From: Paenibacillus alba
Lineage (GTDB): Bacteria > Bacillota > Bacilli > Paenibacillales > NBRC-103111
Length of the DNA: 64,000 nucleotides
Assembly: GCF_013204855.1 (NCBI RefSeq)
Contig: NZ_JABMKZ010000027.1
Coordinates: 1-64,000 of the forward strand
Direction of reading: 5' to 3'
Both the position numbers and the translations under genes were made by a program. Below, piece by piece: positions 55,347 to 64,000 of this stretch. The stretch's first letter is position 1. Every line of letters starts with the position of its first letter. The notes beneath the pieces were generated by a model that was given only the letters and a program-made list of their open reading frames with translations, searched no databases and was not told the origin of the DNA.

Positions 55347-56915
55347 ATGAAAAGAAATCTTATTCTTGGCGGTTTTCTCGCAATGTCTCTTGTCGGTATG
55401 ACAGTGTTAGCCGGATGCTCCTCTTCACCAAATTCAACGGCAGATAACGGGAAAGCTTCGGAAGCTTCAAAAGCAGGCGGTACACTGACCATCGCAAGGA
55501 AGGCGGATGCGAATAACCTGGATCCCCAGTTTATAACTAACATTCCTTCAGCCAATTATATCTTTGGCAAGGTTTACGAAGGTCTGCTCATGACGGATAA
55601 GAACATGGAGTACAAGCCTGCTCTAGCGACAGAGTGGAAACAGGTAGATGACTTAACTTGGGAGTTCAAGCTGCGCCAAGGTGTGACTTTCCACGATGGA
55701 ACGCCGTTCACGGCCGAAGCCGTCAAGAAGACCATGGAGCGTGCTCTGGATCCAAAAGTAAATTCGCCAAGAGCAAGCAATTTCTCCATGGTAAAAGAAG
55801 TGAAGGCTGTTGATGACTATACGGTACAATTCATTCTGTCCTATCCGTATGCCCCTATTTTGTCCATTCTTGCCAGCAATGAAGGCAGTATCCTTAGCCC
55901 GAAAGCTATTGCGGAACAGGCTGACAAGCTGTCGAAAAATCCAATTGGAACAGGTCCATTCAAATTCCAGTCCTGGACGCCAGGGCAAGAGATGATCCTT
56001 GTCAAAAATGATAGCTACTGGGGAGAGATTCCGAAAGTAGATAAGGTTGTTTACAAAGTAGTACCTGAGGATACTACGCGGGTCGCCATGGTGGAATCGG
56101 GAGAAGTTCAGATTAGCGATCAACTGCCAGTAACGGAATTAGACCGCGTGAAGAATTCAACGTCTATGACACTGGCTCGCACCGAAGGGCTTGGGGTAGA
56201 ATACATTGGGTTTAATGTGAAGAAAAAACCGTTTGATGATGTGCGCGTTCGTCAGGCATTCTCCTATGCCATTGAAAAGGACTCCATTATCAAAGGTGTC
56301 TATAACGGCGTGGGCAGCAAAGCCATATCAGCTCTTTCCCCTAAGATGATAGGCTTTAATCCTAAATTGGGCGAGTATGATTACAACATCAATAAGGCGA
56401 AGGAACTGCTTGCCGAGGCTGGCTTCCCAAATGGATTTAAAACATCGATTGTTACAGATGACAGAAAAGAACGCATCAATCTGGCGGAAGTCATTCAATC
56501 TCAGTTGAAAGGAATTGGCATCGACCTCGAGATTAAAGTGATGGAGTACGGCGCGTATCTGGATGTAACTGGAAAAGGTGAGCACAGCATGTTTATCGGC
56601 GGTTGGGGGAACGCGACCGGCGATGCGGATTATAATCAGTATAATGTGTTTCACAGCTCCTCCCACGGAAGCAAAGGTAATCTTGCTTTCTATACCAATC
56701 CGGAAGTGGATAAGCTAATTGAAGAAGGCCGTCGTGAAAAAGATGTGGAAAAACGTAAAGCGATTTACGCTAAAGCGCAAGAAATCGAGATGAAAGATAG
56801 TCCGCTGATTCCGATCCGCACGATTGATCACGTTGCAGCAACAGCTAAAAATGTAAAAGGATTTGCGTTAAATCCGGTAGGATATCTCATGCTAAACGAT
56901 GTTACCGTAAAGTAA
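55347..56915 (+). CDS. Family 5 substrate-binding lipoprotein, copy 2
   Basis: The 522-residue lipoprotein has lipobox VLAGC (Cys24) and is closely related to copy 1 along its whole length (shared GWGNATGDADYNQYN, FHDGTPF and SPKAI stretches). Both are therefore products of a tandem duplication that included the promoter. Start ATG 55347 follows AGGAGGG. The second receptor may widen the range of ligands for the same transporter. Confidence 0.92.
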   Translation: MKRNLILGGFLAMSLVGMTVLAGCSSSPNSTADNGKASEASKAGGTLTIARKADANNLDPQFITNIPSANYIFGKVYEGLLMTDKNMEYKPALATEWKQVDDLTWEFKLRQGVTFHDGTPFTAEAVKKTMERALDPKVNSPRASNFSMVKEVKAVDDYTVQFILSYPYAPILSILASNEGSILSPKAIAEQADKLSKNPIGTGPFKFQSWTPGQEMILVKNDSYWGEIPKVDKVVYKVVPEDTTRVAMVESGEVQISDQLPVTELDRVKNSTSMTLARTEGLGVEYIGFNVKKKPFDDVRVRQAFSYAIEKDSIIKGVYNGVGSKAISALSPKMIGFNPKLGEYDYNINKAKELLAEAGFPNGFKTSIVTDDRKERINLAEVIQSQLKGIGIDLEIKVMEYGAYLDVTGKGEHSMFIGGWGNATGDADYNQYNVFHSSSHGSKGNLAFYTNPEVDKLIEEGRREKDVEKRKAIYAKAQEIEMKDSPLIPIRTIDHVAATAKNVKGFALNPVGYLMLNDVTVK

Positions 56916-56926
56916 AAGCGGAGAGA

Positions 56927-56945
56927 CTTTGAGCTACGCTCAAAG
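56927..56945 (+). other. Intercistronic hairpin before the NCS2 permease gene
   Basis: CTTTGAGC and GCTCAAAG form an 8-bp stem with a three-base loop. There is no T run, so it more likely stabilises or separates the lipoprotein mRNA than ends it. Confidence 0.55.
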
Positions 56946-56967
56946 ATCCCTATATTAGGTGGGTAAA

Positions 56968-58263
56968 ATGGAAATACAAAATCGACGATTCTACGGCAGC
57001 TTAAGCACATTTCAATGGTTTATTTTCCTGCTGGCCAATTCTGTCGCACTACCTATCGTGATCGGTGGCATTTTTCACTTGTCGATGGAGGAAGTATCGG
57101 CGTTGATGCAGAGAACATTTTTGATAGTTGGCTTGAGTTCTTTCATCCAAGGATGGTTGGGGCATCGGTATCCGATTGCGGATGGCCCCGCAGGTTCATG
57201 GGTCAGTGTGTTTGTGATTTTAGCTGACGTAGCTGTCAGACAGGGCCAAAGCCTGAAGGAAACGCTGCAAATTTTGGAGGGTGGATTCATTATTGCAGGC
57301 CTGCTGCTCCTCATTCTTGGCTTGAGCGGGTATTTCCATCGTTTGCTATTCCTGTTCACCCCCTTGGTTACTGGCTCCTTTCTTTTGATATTAGCCCTTC
57401 AACTTAGCGGTGTTTTCATGAAAGGAATGATGGCTTTACACGGGGAAGCGTCCCTACCGGATTACGGAACTGCAGCTCTTTCGTTTGGTGTCTTTATTCT
57501 TGTCATCCTTCTATCTGTCAAAGGCAAAGGATGGATCAAAAATTATGCGGTTTTGATTGGGATCTTATCTGGGTGGTTACTGTACACTTTGTTGGGTAAA
57601 AGCTCAGGTGTGCTCAGCGCGAACGGATCTTGGGTTAAGCTGCCGGAAATTTTTGCTTGGGGAATTCCGCAATTTAATGCCGGTATTGTGATCACAGCGA
57701 TTCTGTTTACTTTTATTTTAGTCTCCAATACGATTGCTGCGGTTTCGGCAGTCAGTCAAGTCGTGCCGGAAACTCCGAGGAATTTGAAAGAAACGCTGAA
57801 TCGCGGCGGAATAGCAGGCGGAATTTCTCATATGCTATGTGCTTTGTTTTCAACGATCGGTGTCGTTCCGTTACCGATCTCCGCGGGTTTTATTCGACTA
57901 ACCGAACAGACACGAGTTCGTCCATTCCTTGTGGCTTGTCTGGCTTTATCAGGTATTTCATTAGTTCCGGCTATCGTTAACTTTTTGGCGCTGCTTCCAG
58001 GACCAATCGCTACAGCTGCATTACTGGCATCCTTTGTCCAAATGATTGGAATCGCTTTTCAGTCTATTTTGAGGGATACACTGGATCAACGCCGACTGAC
58101 TATTTTGGGTATCACGCTGCTGATTAGTATTGGACTTATGTTTCTACCCACGACAATATTCCAAGGGCTTCCATCTATTTTGCAATATGTATTCAGCAAT
58201 GGACTGCTTGTAGGCACGATGATCGTGATCTTGCTTGAACAACTATGGAAAACCGAAGAATGA
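56968..58263 (+). CDS. NCS2-type nucleobase permease
   Basis: The 431-residue protein has about 12-14 helices and NCS2-like sequence (FIFLLANSVALPIVIGGIFH; ADGPAGSWVSVFV; ISAGFIRLTEQTRVRPF). NCS2 carriers import xanthine, uric acid, uracil or related bases with protons. I start at ATG 56968 after AGGTGGG; GTG 56959 overlaps that site. It closes the plus-strand set of the island and supports a nucleobase-type substrate for the amidohydrolases. Confidence 0.85.
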   Translation: MEIQNRRFYGSLSTFQWFIFLLANSVALPIVIGGIFHLSMEEVSALMQRTFLIVGLSSFIQGWLGHRYPIADGPAGSWVSVFVILADVAVRQGQSLKETLQILEGGFIIAGLLLLILGLSGYFHRLLFLFTPLVTGSFLLILALQLSGVFMKGMMALHGEASLPDYGTAALSFGVFILVILLSVKGKGWIKNYAVLIGILSGWLLYTLLGKSSGVLSANGSWVKLPEIFAWGIPQFNAGIVITAILFTFILVSNTIAAVSAVSQVVPETPRNLKETLNRGGIAGGISHMLCALFSTIGVVPLPISAGFIRLTEQTRVRPFLVACLALSGISLVPAIVNFLALLPGPIATAALLASFVQMIGIAFQSILRDTLDQRRLTILGITLLISIGLMFLPTTIFQGLPSILQYVFSNGLLVGTMIVILLEQLWKTEE

Positions 58264-58302
58264 GGGAGTAAATTGCACTTACCGCCGAGCTCGGTATGAA
58301 AG

Positions 58303-58403
58303 TGATGGTTGACAAATAAGTTTTGAAGTGACAAACAAAGTCCTGAAGTGACAAATTAAGCATTGTAAATAAATAGGCGCTCACTCTTCTATTGGGTGAA
58401 CGT
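58303..58403 (+). repeat. Tn7-like transposon left-end relic D
   Basis: TGATGGTTGACAAATAAG opens three direct units: 58311-58329, 58330-58349 and 58350-58370 (core GACAAATAAGTTTTGAAGT). A hairpin with CTCACTC and GGGTGAACG (58377-58403) follows, as in relic A. Only a few codons remain after ATG 58421, so no transposition gene survives. The rest of 58264-58593 has no gene. Confidence 0.6.
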
Positions 58404-58593
58404 CTATTTAATTTCTTGTATGGAGGAAGTTCATAGTCGTATGGAAGCAAGTCAGTCAACCCGGGGCCGATATTGTATTTGAAATATCCAAGCCCCACTT
58501 ACTTAATATCTTATAAGAAATTCTTGAAATTACAGAAATTTATCCGATAGGGGGATGCTATTATACAAATAGAAATAAAGACGAGGTGATGAT

Positions 58594-59541
58594 ATGCAAG
58601 CGAAATTGGCAGAGGACGCCATTCCCTTCCCCCACAAGCGGAATTCATGGATAAGAACGATACAAAAGCATAAAGTGATGTATGCTCTTTTATTCCCGGC
58701 ATTAGTTTACTTTGCTGTATTCAAATACATTCCTATGGCGGGAATCATTATTGCTTTTAAAAATTATAATCTGGCTTTGGGGTTATGGGATAGCCCATGG
58801 GTGGGATTGAGAAACTTTAAAGATTTTATTAACGGCGTTTATTTCTGGGACATTATGAGAAATACGATTATCATATCGCTGTATAAGTTGTTGTTCGGTT
58901 TCTCCGCTCCCATCGTACTCGCTTTACTGCTTAATGAAGTATATACCCAATGGTTTAAGAAAATCGTGCAAACTATCACTTATTTGCCCCATTTTCTGTC
59001 ATGGGTCATTGTTTATGGACTGATGGTGGCCTTATTAGCCCCAGGAGATGGCCTCTTTAATATGATTTTGAAGGAAAATGGTGCTCAGCCGATCTCCTTT
59101 CTAACGGAACCTGCCTGGGGCAGACTGCTGATTATCTTATCTGAAATATGGAAGGATATTGGATGGGGAGCGATATTGTACCTTGCCGCATTAGCAGGAA
59201 TCGATCCAAGCTTATATGAAGCGGCTCGAATTGATGGCGCTTCCAAATGGAGACAGCTCTGGCATGTCACCTTACCCGGCATTCGAGGGGTCATTATTCT
59301 GATGCTGATTCTTAAATTAAGCCATATTCTGGACGCTGGCTTTGACCAAATATTCATGTTTGCCAACAGCTTTAACCAGGAGAAGATTGATATTATCGAC
59401 ACATGGGTTTACCGTGAAGGGTTGGAGCGTCTTAAGATTGGCTTGGCTACTGCTGTAGGATTGTTTAAAGCTGTCATCGGATTTATTTTGGTTTTGGCTG
59501 CAAATAAGCTCGCCAAAAAATTCGATGGGCAAATTTGGTGA
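58594..59541 (+). CDS. LplB-type ABC permease
   Basis: The 315-residue permease has six helices, the VGLRNFKDF stretch, the EAA loop (LYEAARIDGASKWRQLWHVT) and the LplB ending ANKLAKKFDGQIW. GAGGTG precedes ATG 58594. It leads a third carbohydrate-type transporter operon whose kinase and regulator lie downstream rather than upstream. Confidence 0.9.
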   Translation: MQAKLAEDAIPFPHKRNSWIRTIQKHKVMYALLFPALVYFAVFKYIPMAGIIIAFKNYNLALGLWDSPWVGLRNFKDFINGVYFWDIMRNTIIISLYKLLFGFSAPIVLALLLNEVYTQWFKKIVQTITYLPHFLSWVIVYGLMVALLAPGDGLFNMILKENGAQPISFLTEPAWGRLLIILSEIWKDIGWGAILYLAALAGIDPSLYEAARIDGASKWRQLWHVTLPGIRGVIILMLILKLSHILDAGFDQIFMFANSFNQEKIDIIDTWVYREGLERLKIGLATAVGLFKAVIGFILVLAANKLAKKFDGQIW

Positions 59542-59553
59542 GGTGGTTTTCGT

Positions 59554-60423
59554 ATGATTAATTTGACAATCGGGGAAAAAGTATGGCAAGCAGCCGTGTA
59601 CATTATTCTTATTGTGCTATCCTTACTTTGTTTGCTTCCCTTTCTATATGTAGTTGCTGTTTCCGTGACGCCAGAATCGGAAGTGTTAAGAAGAGGAATT
59701 GTTATTATTCCAGAATCCTTTACTTTTGCAGCCTATAAAGAAGTATTCGTTTCTCATGGTATCGGGCAGGCGTATAAAATTACGTTGTTTCGAACGATTG
59801 TAGGCACTGCGCTTAATGTGCTTTTTACGATCATAGCAGCCTATCCATTATCCAAGAAATATTTACCGGGGCGCAAACCATTTTTACTATTCATTGTGTT
59901 TACCATGATGTTTAGCGGAGGGTTAATTCCGTCGTATTTGTTAATTCGCTCTCTGGGATTGCTAGACAGTCCGTGGGTATTGATTATACCGCAGCTCATT
60001 AGTGCATTTAATCTAGTAATCATTAAAGGCTTCTTCGAGCAATTGCCTGCTGAAATCGAGGAATCGGCGAGGGTTGACGGCGCCAGTGAACTTCAGTCGC
60101 TATGGCGAATCATTTTACCTCTGTCCTTGCCCGTTCTTGCCACCGTTTCCTTATTTTACGCAGTAGGGCATTGGAACAGTTATTTCGATGCGATTGTCTA
60201 CTTGAATGATTCGAACCTAATGCCGCTTCAAGTCGTCCTGCGCAACATTCTGCTTAACGTCGCAACACAAAGCGCTGATTCGATTGCCAATTCCGGGACG
60301 GTCAGCAAGTTCGCTGTGCAAATGGCGGCTGTTGTCGTGACGACGGTTCCGATTTTGATCGTTTATCCTTTTATGCAGAAGCATTTTACGAAGGGGGTGC
60401 TCATGGGATCGATTAAAGGTTAA
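59554..60423 (+). CDS. LplC/YtcP-type ABC permease
   Basis: The 289-residue permease has six helices, the EAA loop (IEESARVDGASELQSLWRII) and the ending KHFTKGVLMGSIKG. It starts at ATG 59554, 12 nt after the LplB-like gene, with GAGGTGG as ribosome site. It forms the channel with the upstream protein; an ATPase must be supplied from elsewhere. Confidence 0.9.
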   Translation: MINLTIGEKVWQAAVYIILIVLSLLCLLPFLYVVAVSVTPESEVLRRGIVIIPESFTFAAYKEVFVSHGIGQAYKITLFRTIVGTALNVLFTIIAAYPLSKKYLPGRKPFLLFIVFTMMFSGGLIPSYLLIRSLGLLDSPWVLIIPQLISAFNLVIIKGFFEQLPAEIEESARVDGASELQSLWRIILPLSLPVLATVSLFYAVGHWNSYFDAIVYLNDSNLMPLQVVLRNILLNVATQSADSIANSGTVSKFAVQMAAVVVTTVPILIVYPFMQKHFTKGVLMGSIKG

Positions 60424-60499
60424 GGTTAAAGGCAATTCCTACCTAGGTTGTTACGGGGACACCATGATAATATATATACAAGCAAAAGGAGAGGTCAAT

Positions 60500-62086
60500 A
60501 TGCAACGTACAAAGCTTTCATTTACTGTTCTGGCTGCTGTAGTAGCGCTGGGAACGCTATTGTCAGGATGCGGGGACCAAGAAGTAGGGAAGCCGACAAC
60601 TTCAAGCAGCCCTCAATCCGAGGCAAACAAGTTTGCGAAAAAAATGAAAATTTCGATGTTTAACCAAGGTACTTTCAATGCTGCCGCTCCAATACCTCCG
60701 CGTGATGAAGATATTCAGCGCCAAATGTTGGAAAAGGCGATGAATATCGACTTGGATATGATGATTCCTCAAGCTGGGCAAGCAACAACCAAGCTGAATA
60801 CGCTCATTGCAGGCGGGGATATTCCAGATTTGATCTTCTTGAAGAGTCGGTCTGATCTCGCGCAGTATTATGACCAAGGCGTTCTTGCGGATTTGACTCC
60901 GTACCTGGATCAATTTCCCGAATTGCAGAAGCGTTTCGGCAAAGACTCCTGGGATGCGATGTCATATCTGGGGAAAACCATTGGCGTTCCAGGTTATGAT
61001 AATGTAAACGGAATCAGTCGAAGCTTCTTCATACGCAACGATTGGCTGAAAAAGCTGAATATGAAAGTGCCGACAACCCCTGATGAGCTGTTCGAAGTGA
61101 TGAAAGCCTTTACGGAGAAAGACCCGGACGGAAACGGCAAAAACGATACGTACGGATTCATAGGCGGTATGAATAAAGAAGGCAATTTGCAAACCTACGG
61201 CTTCGATAGCTTAATGTGGATGTTTGGCGTCAATCCTCCCTCAGCCATTGATGTGATAGACAATAAACCGGTGTACTTGTTTATCGATCCCAAAATGAAG
61301 GAAGCGCTCGCTTACATCAATAAAATGATGACAGCCAAAGTTGTAGACCCCGACTGGGTGACGATGAATACGCCCGATTTGTTGGACCAAAAGTTATTTA
61401 AAGGCAAAGTTGGTTTCATGATCAGAGATGCCCGCAGACTGGAACCGGATTATCAGCAGAAAATGAAAGAAATCAGCGGAGAAGTGCCGGAATGGATCGT
61501 CATTCCTCCAATGAAAGGGCCTTATGGCGATCAAATCGTGGAGAGAAAATCGTTCCAAGGCAATTCATGGGCCATTTCCAAGAAAGCGGATAAGGACAAA
61601 ATCATTCGGATCTTATCTATGCTGGAATATCTCTTTACGGACAAGGAAGCCTATCCGAATTTCGCATACGGGATCAAAGGGATTCATTGGGATATCGTGG
61701 ATGGCAAGGTCAAAAACAAAACCTCTGAGTTATCGAAGGAAATGAAAGAAAAGTATCTATGGGTTGATCATTATAGAATGCCACGCCGTGGCGATGATGC
61801 CGAGTACTTCAGCTTCCAGAATCCGAAGACGGCAGAAGCTTTCACGAACAATCAGCAATATGTGGGGCCTACTTTGCCCGGAAATTTATTGACGGCAGAC
61901 CCAAGCGACACTTTGGCAGCTGACCGCACACGTTTCATTAATGAGAGCTTAGTCAAATTTATGACGGGCAAAGACCCTCTTACCAACTGGGATAATTTCC
62001 TCAAAACCTTGGATACCAAGTTTGACATGCAGAAATATAAGGATACAACCATCAAGCAATTTAAAGAAGCAGGCCTAATCAAGTAA
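60500..62086 (+). CDS. LplA-type substrate-binding lipoprotein
   Basis: The 528-residue lipoprotein has lipobox LLSGC (Cys24) and a large binding fold (KMKISMFNQGTFN at the start, an aromatic-rich hinge later). I start at ATG 60500, six bases after AGGAGAGG. A calcium-loop-like DPDGNGKNDTYGF occurs in the middle, as is common in this family. It would bind a sugar or glycan fragment for the two upstream permeases. A terminator follows. Confidence 0.9.
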   Translation: MQRTKLSFTVLAAVVALGTLLSGCGDQEVGKPTTSSSPQSEANKFAKKMKISMFNQGTFNAAAPIPPRDEDIQRQMLEKAMNIDLDMMIPQAGQATTKLNTLIAGGDIPDLIFLKSRSDLAQYYDQGVLADLTPYLDQFPELQKRFGKDSWDAMSYLGKTIGVPGYDNVNGISRSFFIRNDWLKKLNMKVPTTPDELFEVMKAFTEKDPDGNGKNDTYGFIGGMNKEGNLQTYGFDSLMWMFGVNPPSAIDVIDNKPVYLFIDPKMKEALAYINKMMTAKVVDPDWVTMNTPDLLDQKLFKGKVGFMIRDARRLEPDYQQKMKEISGEVPEWIVIPPMKGPYGDQIVERKSFQGNSWAISKKADKDKIIRILSMLEYLFTDKEAYPNFAYGIKGIHWDIVDGKVKNKTSELSKEMKEKYLWVDHYRMPRRGDDAEYFSFQNPKTAEAFTNNQQYVGPTLPGNLLTADPSDTLAADRTRFINESLVKFMTGKDPLTNWDNFLKTLDTKFDMQKYKDTTIKQFKEAGLIK

Positions 62087-62091
62087 ATAAA

Positions 62092-62127
62092 CAAAGAGAG
62101 AGGCGATTAATAGCCCCTCTCTTTGTT
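62092..62127 (+). terminator. Terminator between the transporter and kinase genes
   Basis: CAAAGAGAGAGG pairs with CCCTCTCTTTG with one bulge. The T run is short, so some read-through into the kinase gene is possible. Confidence 0.75.
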
Positions 62128-62175
62128 GTCCTATGCTATTCTTAGTTTAATACAGATTTAAAAGGAAGATGACCG

Positions 62176-63915
62176 ATGCGAAGAAGAATCAGCTTGCCTT
62201 TAAAACTATTTTTGATCGTGTTTGCATTTGTATTAAGCTGCATCATCTTGATAAGCCAACTGTCCTATCGCTATGTCCAAAAAGAAATAAGGACCAATGA
62301 TATTTATTACACAAAACAAATAGTGGACAAAGTTGACCAGTATTTAACGGTTAATTTCTCCTCTTTCCAGACGATCTTGTTCTCGGTGGAAACATCGGTG
62401 AAAGCAAACATTAACAATACGGAAGTGATTAAAAAGCAATTAAGAGAGCTGTATGAGCTCAATAGTAATTACGTCAGTAACCTTTACTTGATCAATAGCG
62501 ATTTATCCATTCTAGGCGGAAGTACGCTGACGCGAATTTTCGATGAACCCTTATCTGACAGAAAACCATTGTTTGATGCGGCCGACAAGAACAAACGGAC
62601 TACCTTTGTCAGTGATCCTTATAAATCCAAGTATTCCGGCTGGACCGTTACGATGGTTCGATATCTGAATGGCTCTCCGTTTCCTATGGCCATTGCGATC
62701 GATTTGGATCTAAATGCCATTGAAGAAACCTTGTTCAAGATTAATAAAGAAGAACAAATGAATCTGGCCCTGATTACTACATCGGGCAAAATTATTGCCG
62801 GATTTTCAGAGAATAGAGGACCCCTGAATATTCAAGATCATACGTTTTCAATCGGGGAAATGTCGGCGGAACAGATTCTTGATACGACAGGAACAAGCCT
62901 TCAACTGCACACCAAGAATGGCAAACCGGTCTCCATTTTGAAGAAATCGACAGAGAAGTTCAATTGGTCCATCATCTCGATCAACGATGAATCTCGCTTG
63001 GAAGCTGCGTTGTCCAGATTGGAAACCTATTATATTGGGCTTCTGGTTGCCGGTCTTGTATTAAGTCTGTTCATTTCCTTTTTTGTTGCCAAATATATAA
63101 GGAATCCGCTCTATGCGCTCAAAATAAAAATGAAGCGGGTGGAGCAAGGCCATCTGACAACGACAGTGACGATGAACCGAAATGATGAATTCGGCGACCT
63201 TTCCCGAGCCTTCGACCGTATGCTGCAACAAATTGTGGAACTGATTCGGCGAGCAGAGCTTCATAATGAACTTGAGCGGAAGCTGGAGATCCAAGTCCTG
63301 CAATCGCAAATAAATCCTCATTTTTTGTATAACACGCTTGGATCTATTAGCAATGTTATACGCCTGGGACAAATAGAGAAAGTAGATGTGGTGATCGGGT
63401 CTCTCATTTCCATATTGGAATATGGGATAGCCGACGCTTCGGAGAAGGTTTCACTACGTCAGGAATTGCAAAATGTAGCGGACTATATCGCGATCCAGAA
63501 CATCCGTTATAACAGGCACTTCCACTTGATTGAGAATATCGAAGAGGGATTAATGGATTTTCCCGTATTTCGAATGCTGCTGCAGCCCATTGTGGAGAAT
63601 AGCATCTTCCATGGCTATAACGGAGGGGGAATCGAAGGTTCGATTACTATTCATGCCTACGAGCAGGGCGGCATCGTCATGATCGAAGTTGTTGATCAAG
63701 GCGAAGGAATTCAAGCGGATCGAATAAAGCACATTCTAGATTCAGAACCGAGTGATCTAGAGCTAAAAAGGAAAAGAATTGGGTTAAACAATATTCATGG
63801 TCGAATAAGACTTCACTACGGCGAACAGTTCGGGCTGCAAATCATTAGTATACCGAATGAAATAACCCGTGTCCGCGCAATATTCCCAGCAGGGATGTTT
63901 AAAGGAGATGCATGA
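62176..63915 (+). CDS. YesM-type sensor histidine kinase
   Basis: The 579-residue kinase has membrane helices near 9-28 and 284-304 around an extracellular sensor, a HAMP segment, the H box QINPHFLYNTLG (His382), the N box ENSIFHGY and the G box VDQGEGIQ. The ending LHYGEQFGLQII is typical of the family. AAAAGGAAG precedes ATG 62176. The stop overlaps the regulator start, so the two are coupled. It probably senses the ligand of the upstream transporter. Confidence 0.92.
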   Translation: MRRRISLPLKLFLIVFAFVLSCIILISQLSYRYVQKEIRTNDIYYTKQIVDKVDQYLTVNFSSFQTILFSVETSVKANINNTEVIKKQLRELYELNSNYVSNLYLINSDLSILGGSTLTRIFDEPLSDRKPLFDAADKNKRTTFVSDPYKSKYSGWTVTMVRYLNGSPFPMAIAIDLDLNAIEETLFKINKEEQMNLALITTSGKIIAGFSENRGPLNIQDHTFSIGEMSAEQILDTTGTSLQLHTKNGKPVSILKKSTEKFNWSIISINDESRLEAALSRLETYYIGLLVAGLVLSLFISFFVAKYIRNPLYALKIKMKRVEQGHLTTTVTMNRNDEFGDLSRAFDRMLQQIVELIRRAELHNELERKLEIQVLQSQINPHFLYNTLGSISNVIRLGQIEKVDVVIGSLISILEYGIADASEKVSLRQELQNVADYIAIQNIRYNRHFHLIENIEEGLMDFPVFRMLLQPIVENSIFHGYNGGGIEGSITIHAYEQGGIVMIEVVDQGEGIQADRIKHILDSEPSDLELKRKRIGLNNIHGRIRLHYGEQFGLQIISIPNEITRVRAIFPAGMFKGDA

Positions 63916-64000
63916 TGGTGAGAGACTACACCTGCTTCATCGTTGATGATGAAGACCTAATCATCCAAAGATTGGAACTGTTTTTTAGCGAGCTCTCCCC
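63915..64000 (+). CDS. Response regulator, partial (N terminus only)
   Basis: The first 28 codons are present before the window ends. They read as a receiver start with the acidic pocket FIVDDEDL. By analogy with the other pairs it should be an AraC-type YesN-like regulator. ATG 63915 is chosen; ATG 63912 is in frame and possible. AAGGAG lies a few bases upstream. Confidence 0.85.
   Translation, partial: MVRDYTCFIVDDEDLIIQRLELFFSELS

Overview
The window looks like a chromosome segment of a Paenibacillus-type soil bacterium (Bacillota). The grounds are repeated YesM/YesN-type two-component systems beside LplABC-type sugar transporters, S-layer-homology remnants, strong AGGAGG ribosome sites with frequent TTG and GTG starts, and moderate GC content. 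These are family-level inferences; no rRNA or other taxonomic marker is present.

Layout. 1-552: a 172-bp non-coding tandem repeat. 776-7303: a Tad/Flp-type secretion or pilus operon (CpaB-, TadZ-, TadA-, TadB- and TadC-like genes, then two tiny paralogous membrane proteins and two membrane-anchored proteins of unknown function). 7358-8542: an M24 peptidase. 8649-15101: a histidine kinase, an AraC-type response regulator and a sugar ABC transporter. 15167-16675 (minus): clpP, an unknown small gene and an HTH regulator with a promoter and operator. 16772-20640: an accessory strip of Tn7-like transposon relics, an AraC regulator, an alpha/beta hydrolase and a broken kinase. 20671-27517: two large secreted proteins, one beta-helix with cohesin and dockerin, one glycoside hydrolase. 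27633-28447: S-layer-homology pseudogene. 28568-35057: a second two-component plus LplABC-type operon. 35172-37680: AraC regulator, PhyH dioxygenase and LamG-like protein. 37681-41270: accessory strip with another SLH scrap, a possible group II intron relic, an AT-rich FAD oxidoreductase, a lone Tn7-like end and a YitT protein. 41321-58263: an integrated uptake and deamination island. 58303-58403: another Tn7-like end. 58594-64000: a third LplBC/lipoprotein transporter followed by its kinase and the start of its response regulator.

The 41-58 kb island is the most coherent system. On the minus strand it carries an oligopeptide/dipeptide-type ABC transporter (two permeases, two ATPases), a minimal kinase, an AraC-type response regulator, a sodium:solute symporter and a DMT exporter. 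On the plus strand it carries three amidohydrolases, two paralogous binding lipoproteins and an NCS2 nucleobase permease. Three plus-strand promoters share paired GTAAAGA sites exactly 21 bp apart, placed 35-36 bp before a good -10 box and with no -35 box. I read this as the binding site of an activator, most simply the island's own response regulator. The likely role is uptake and deamination of nucleobases or related N-heterocycles.

A second theme is mobile-element decay. Four places carry the same transposon-end signature (TGTTGGGTGACAAATAAG and relatives, 20-bp direct repeats, a GTTCACTC/GGGTGAAC hairpin), and one still carries a TnsA-like N-terminal fragment.
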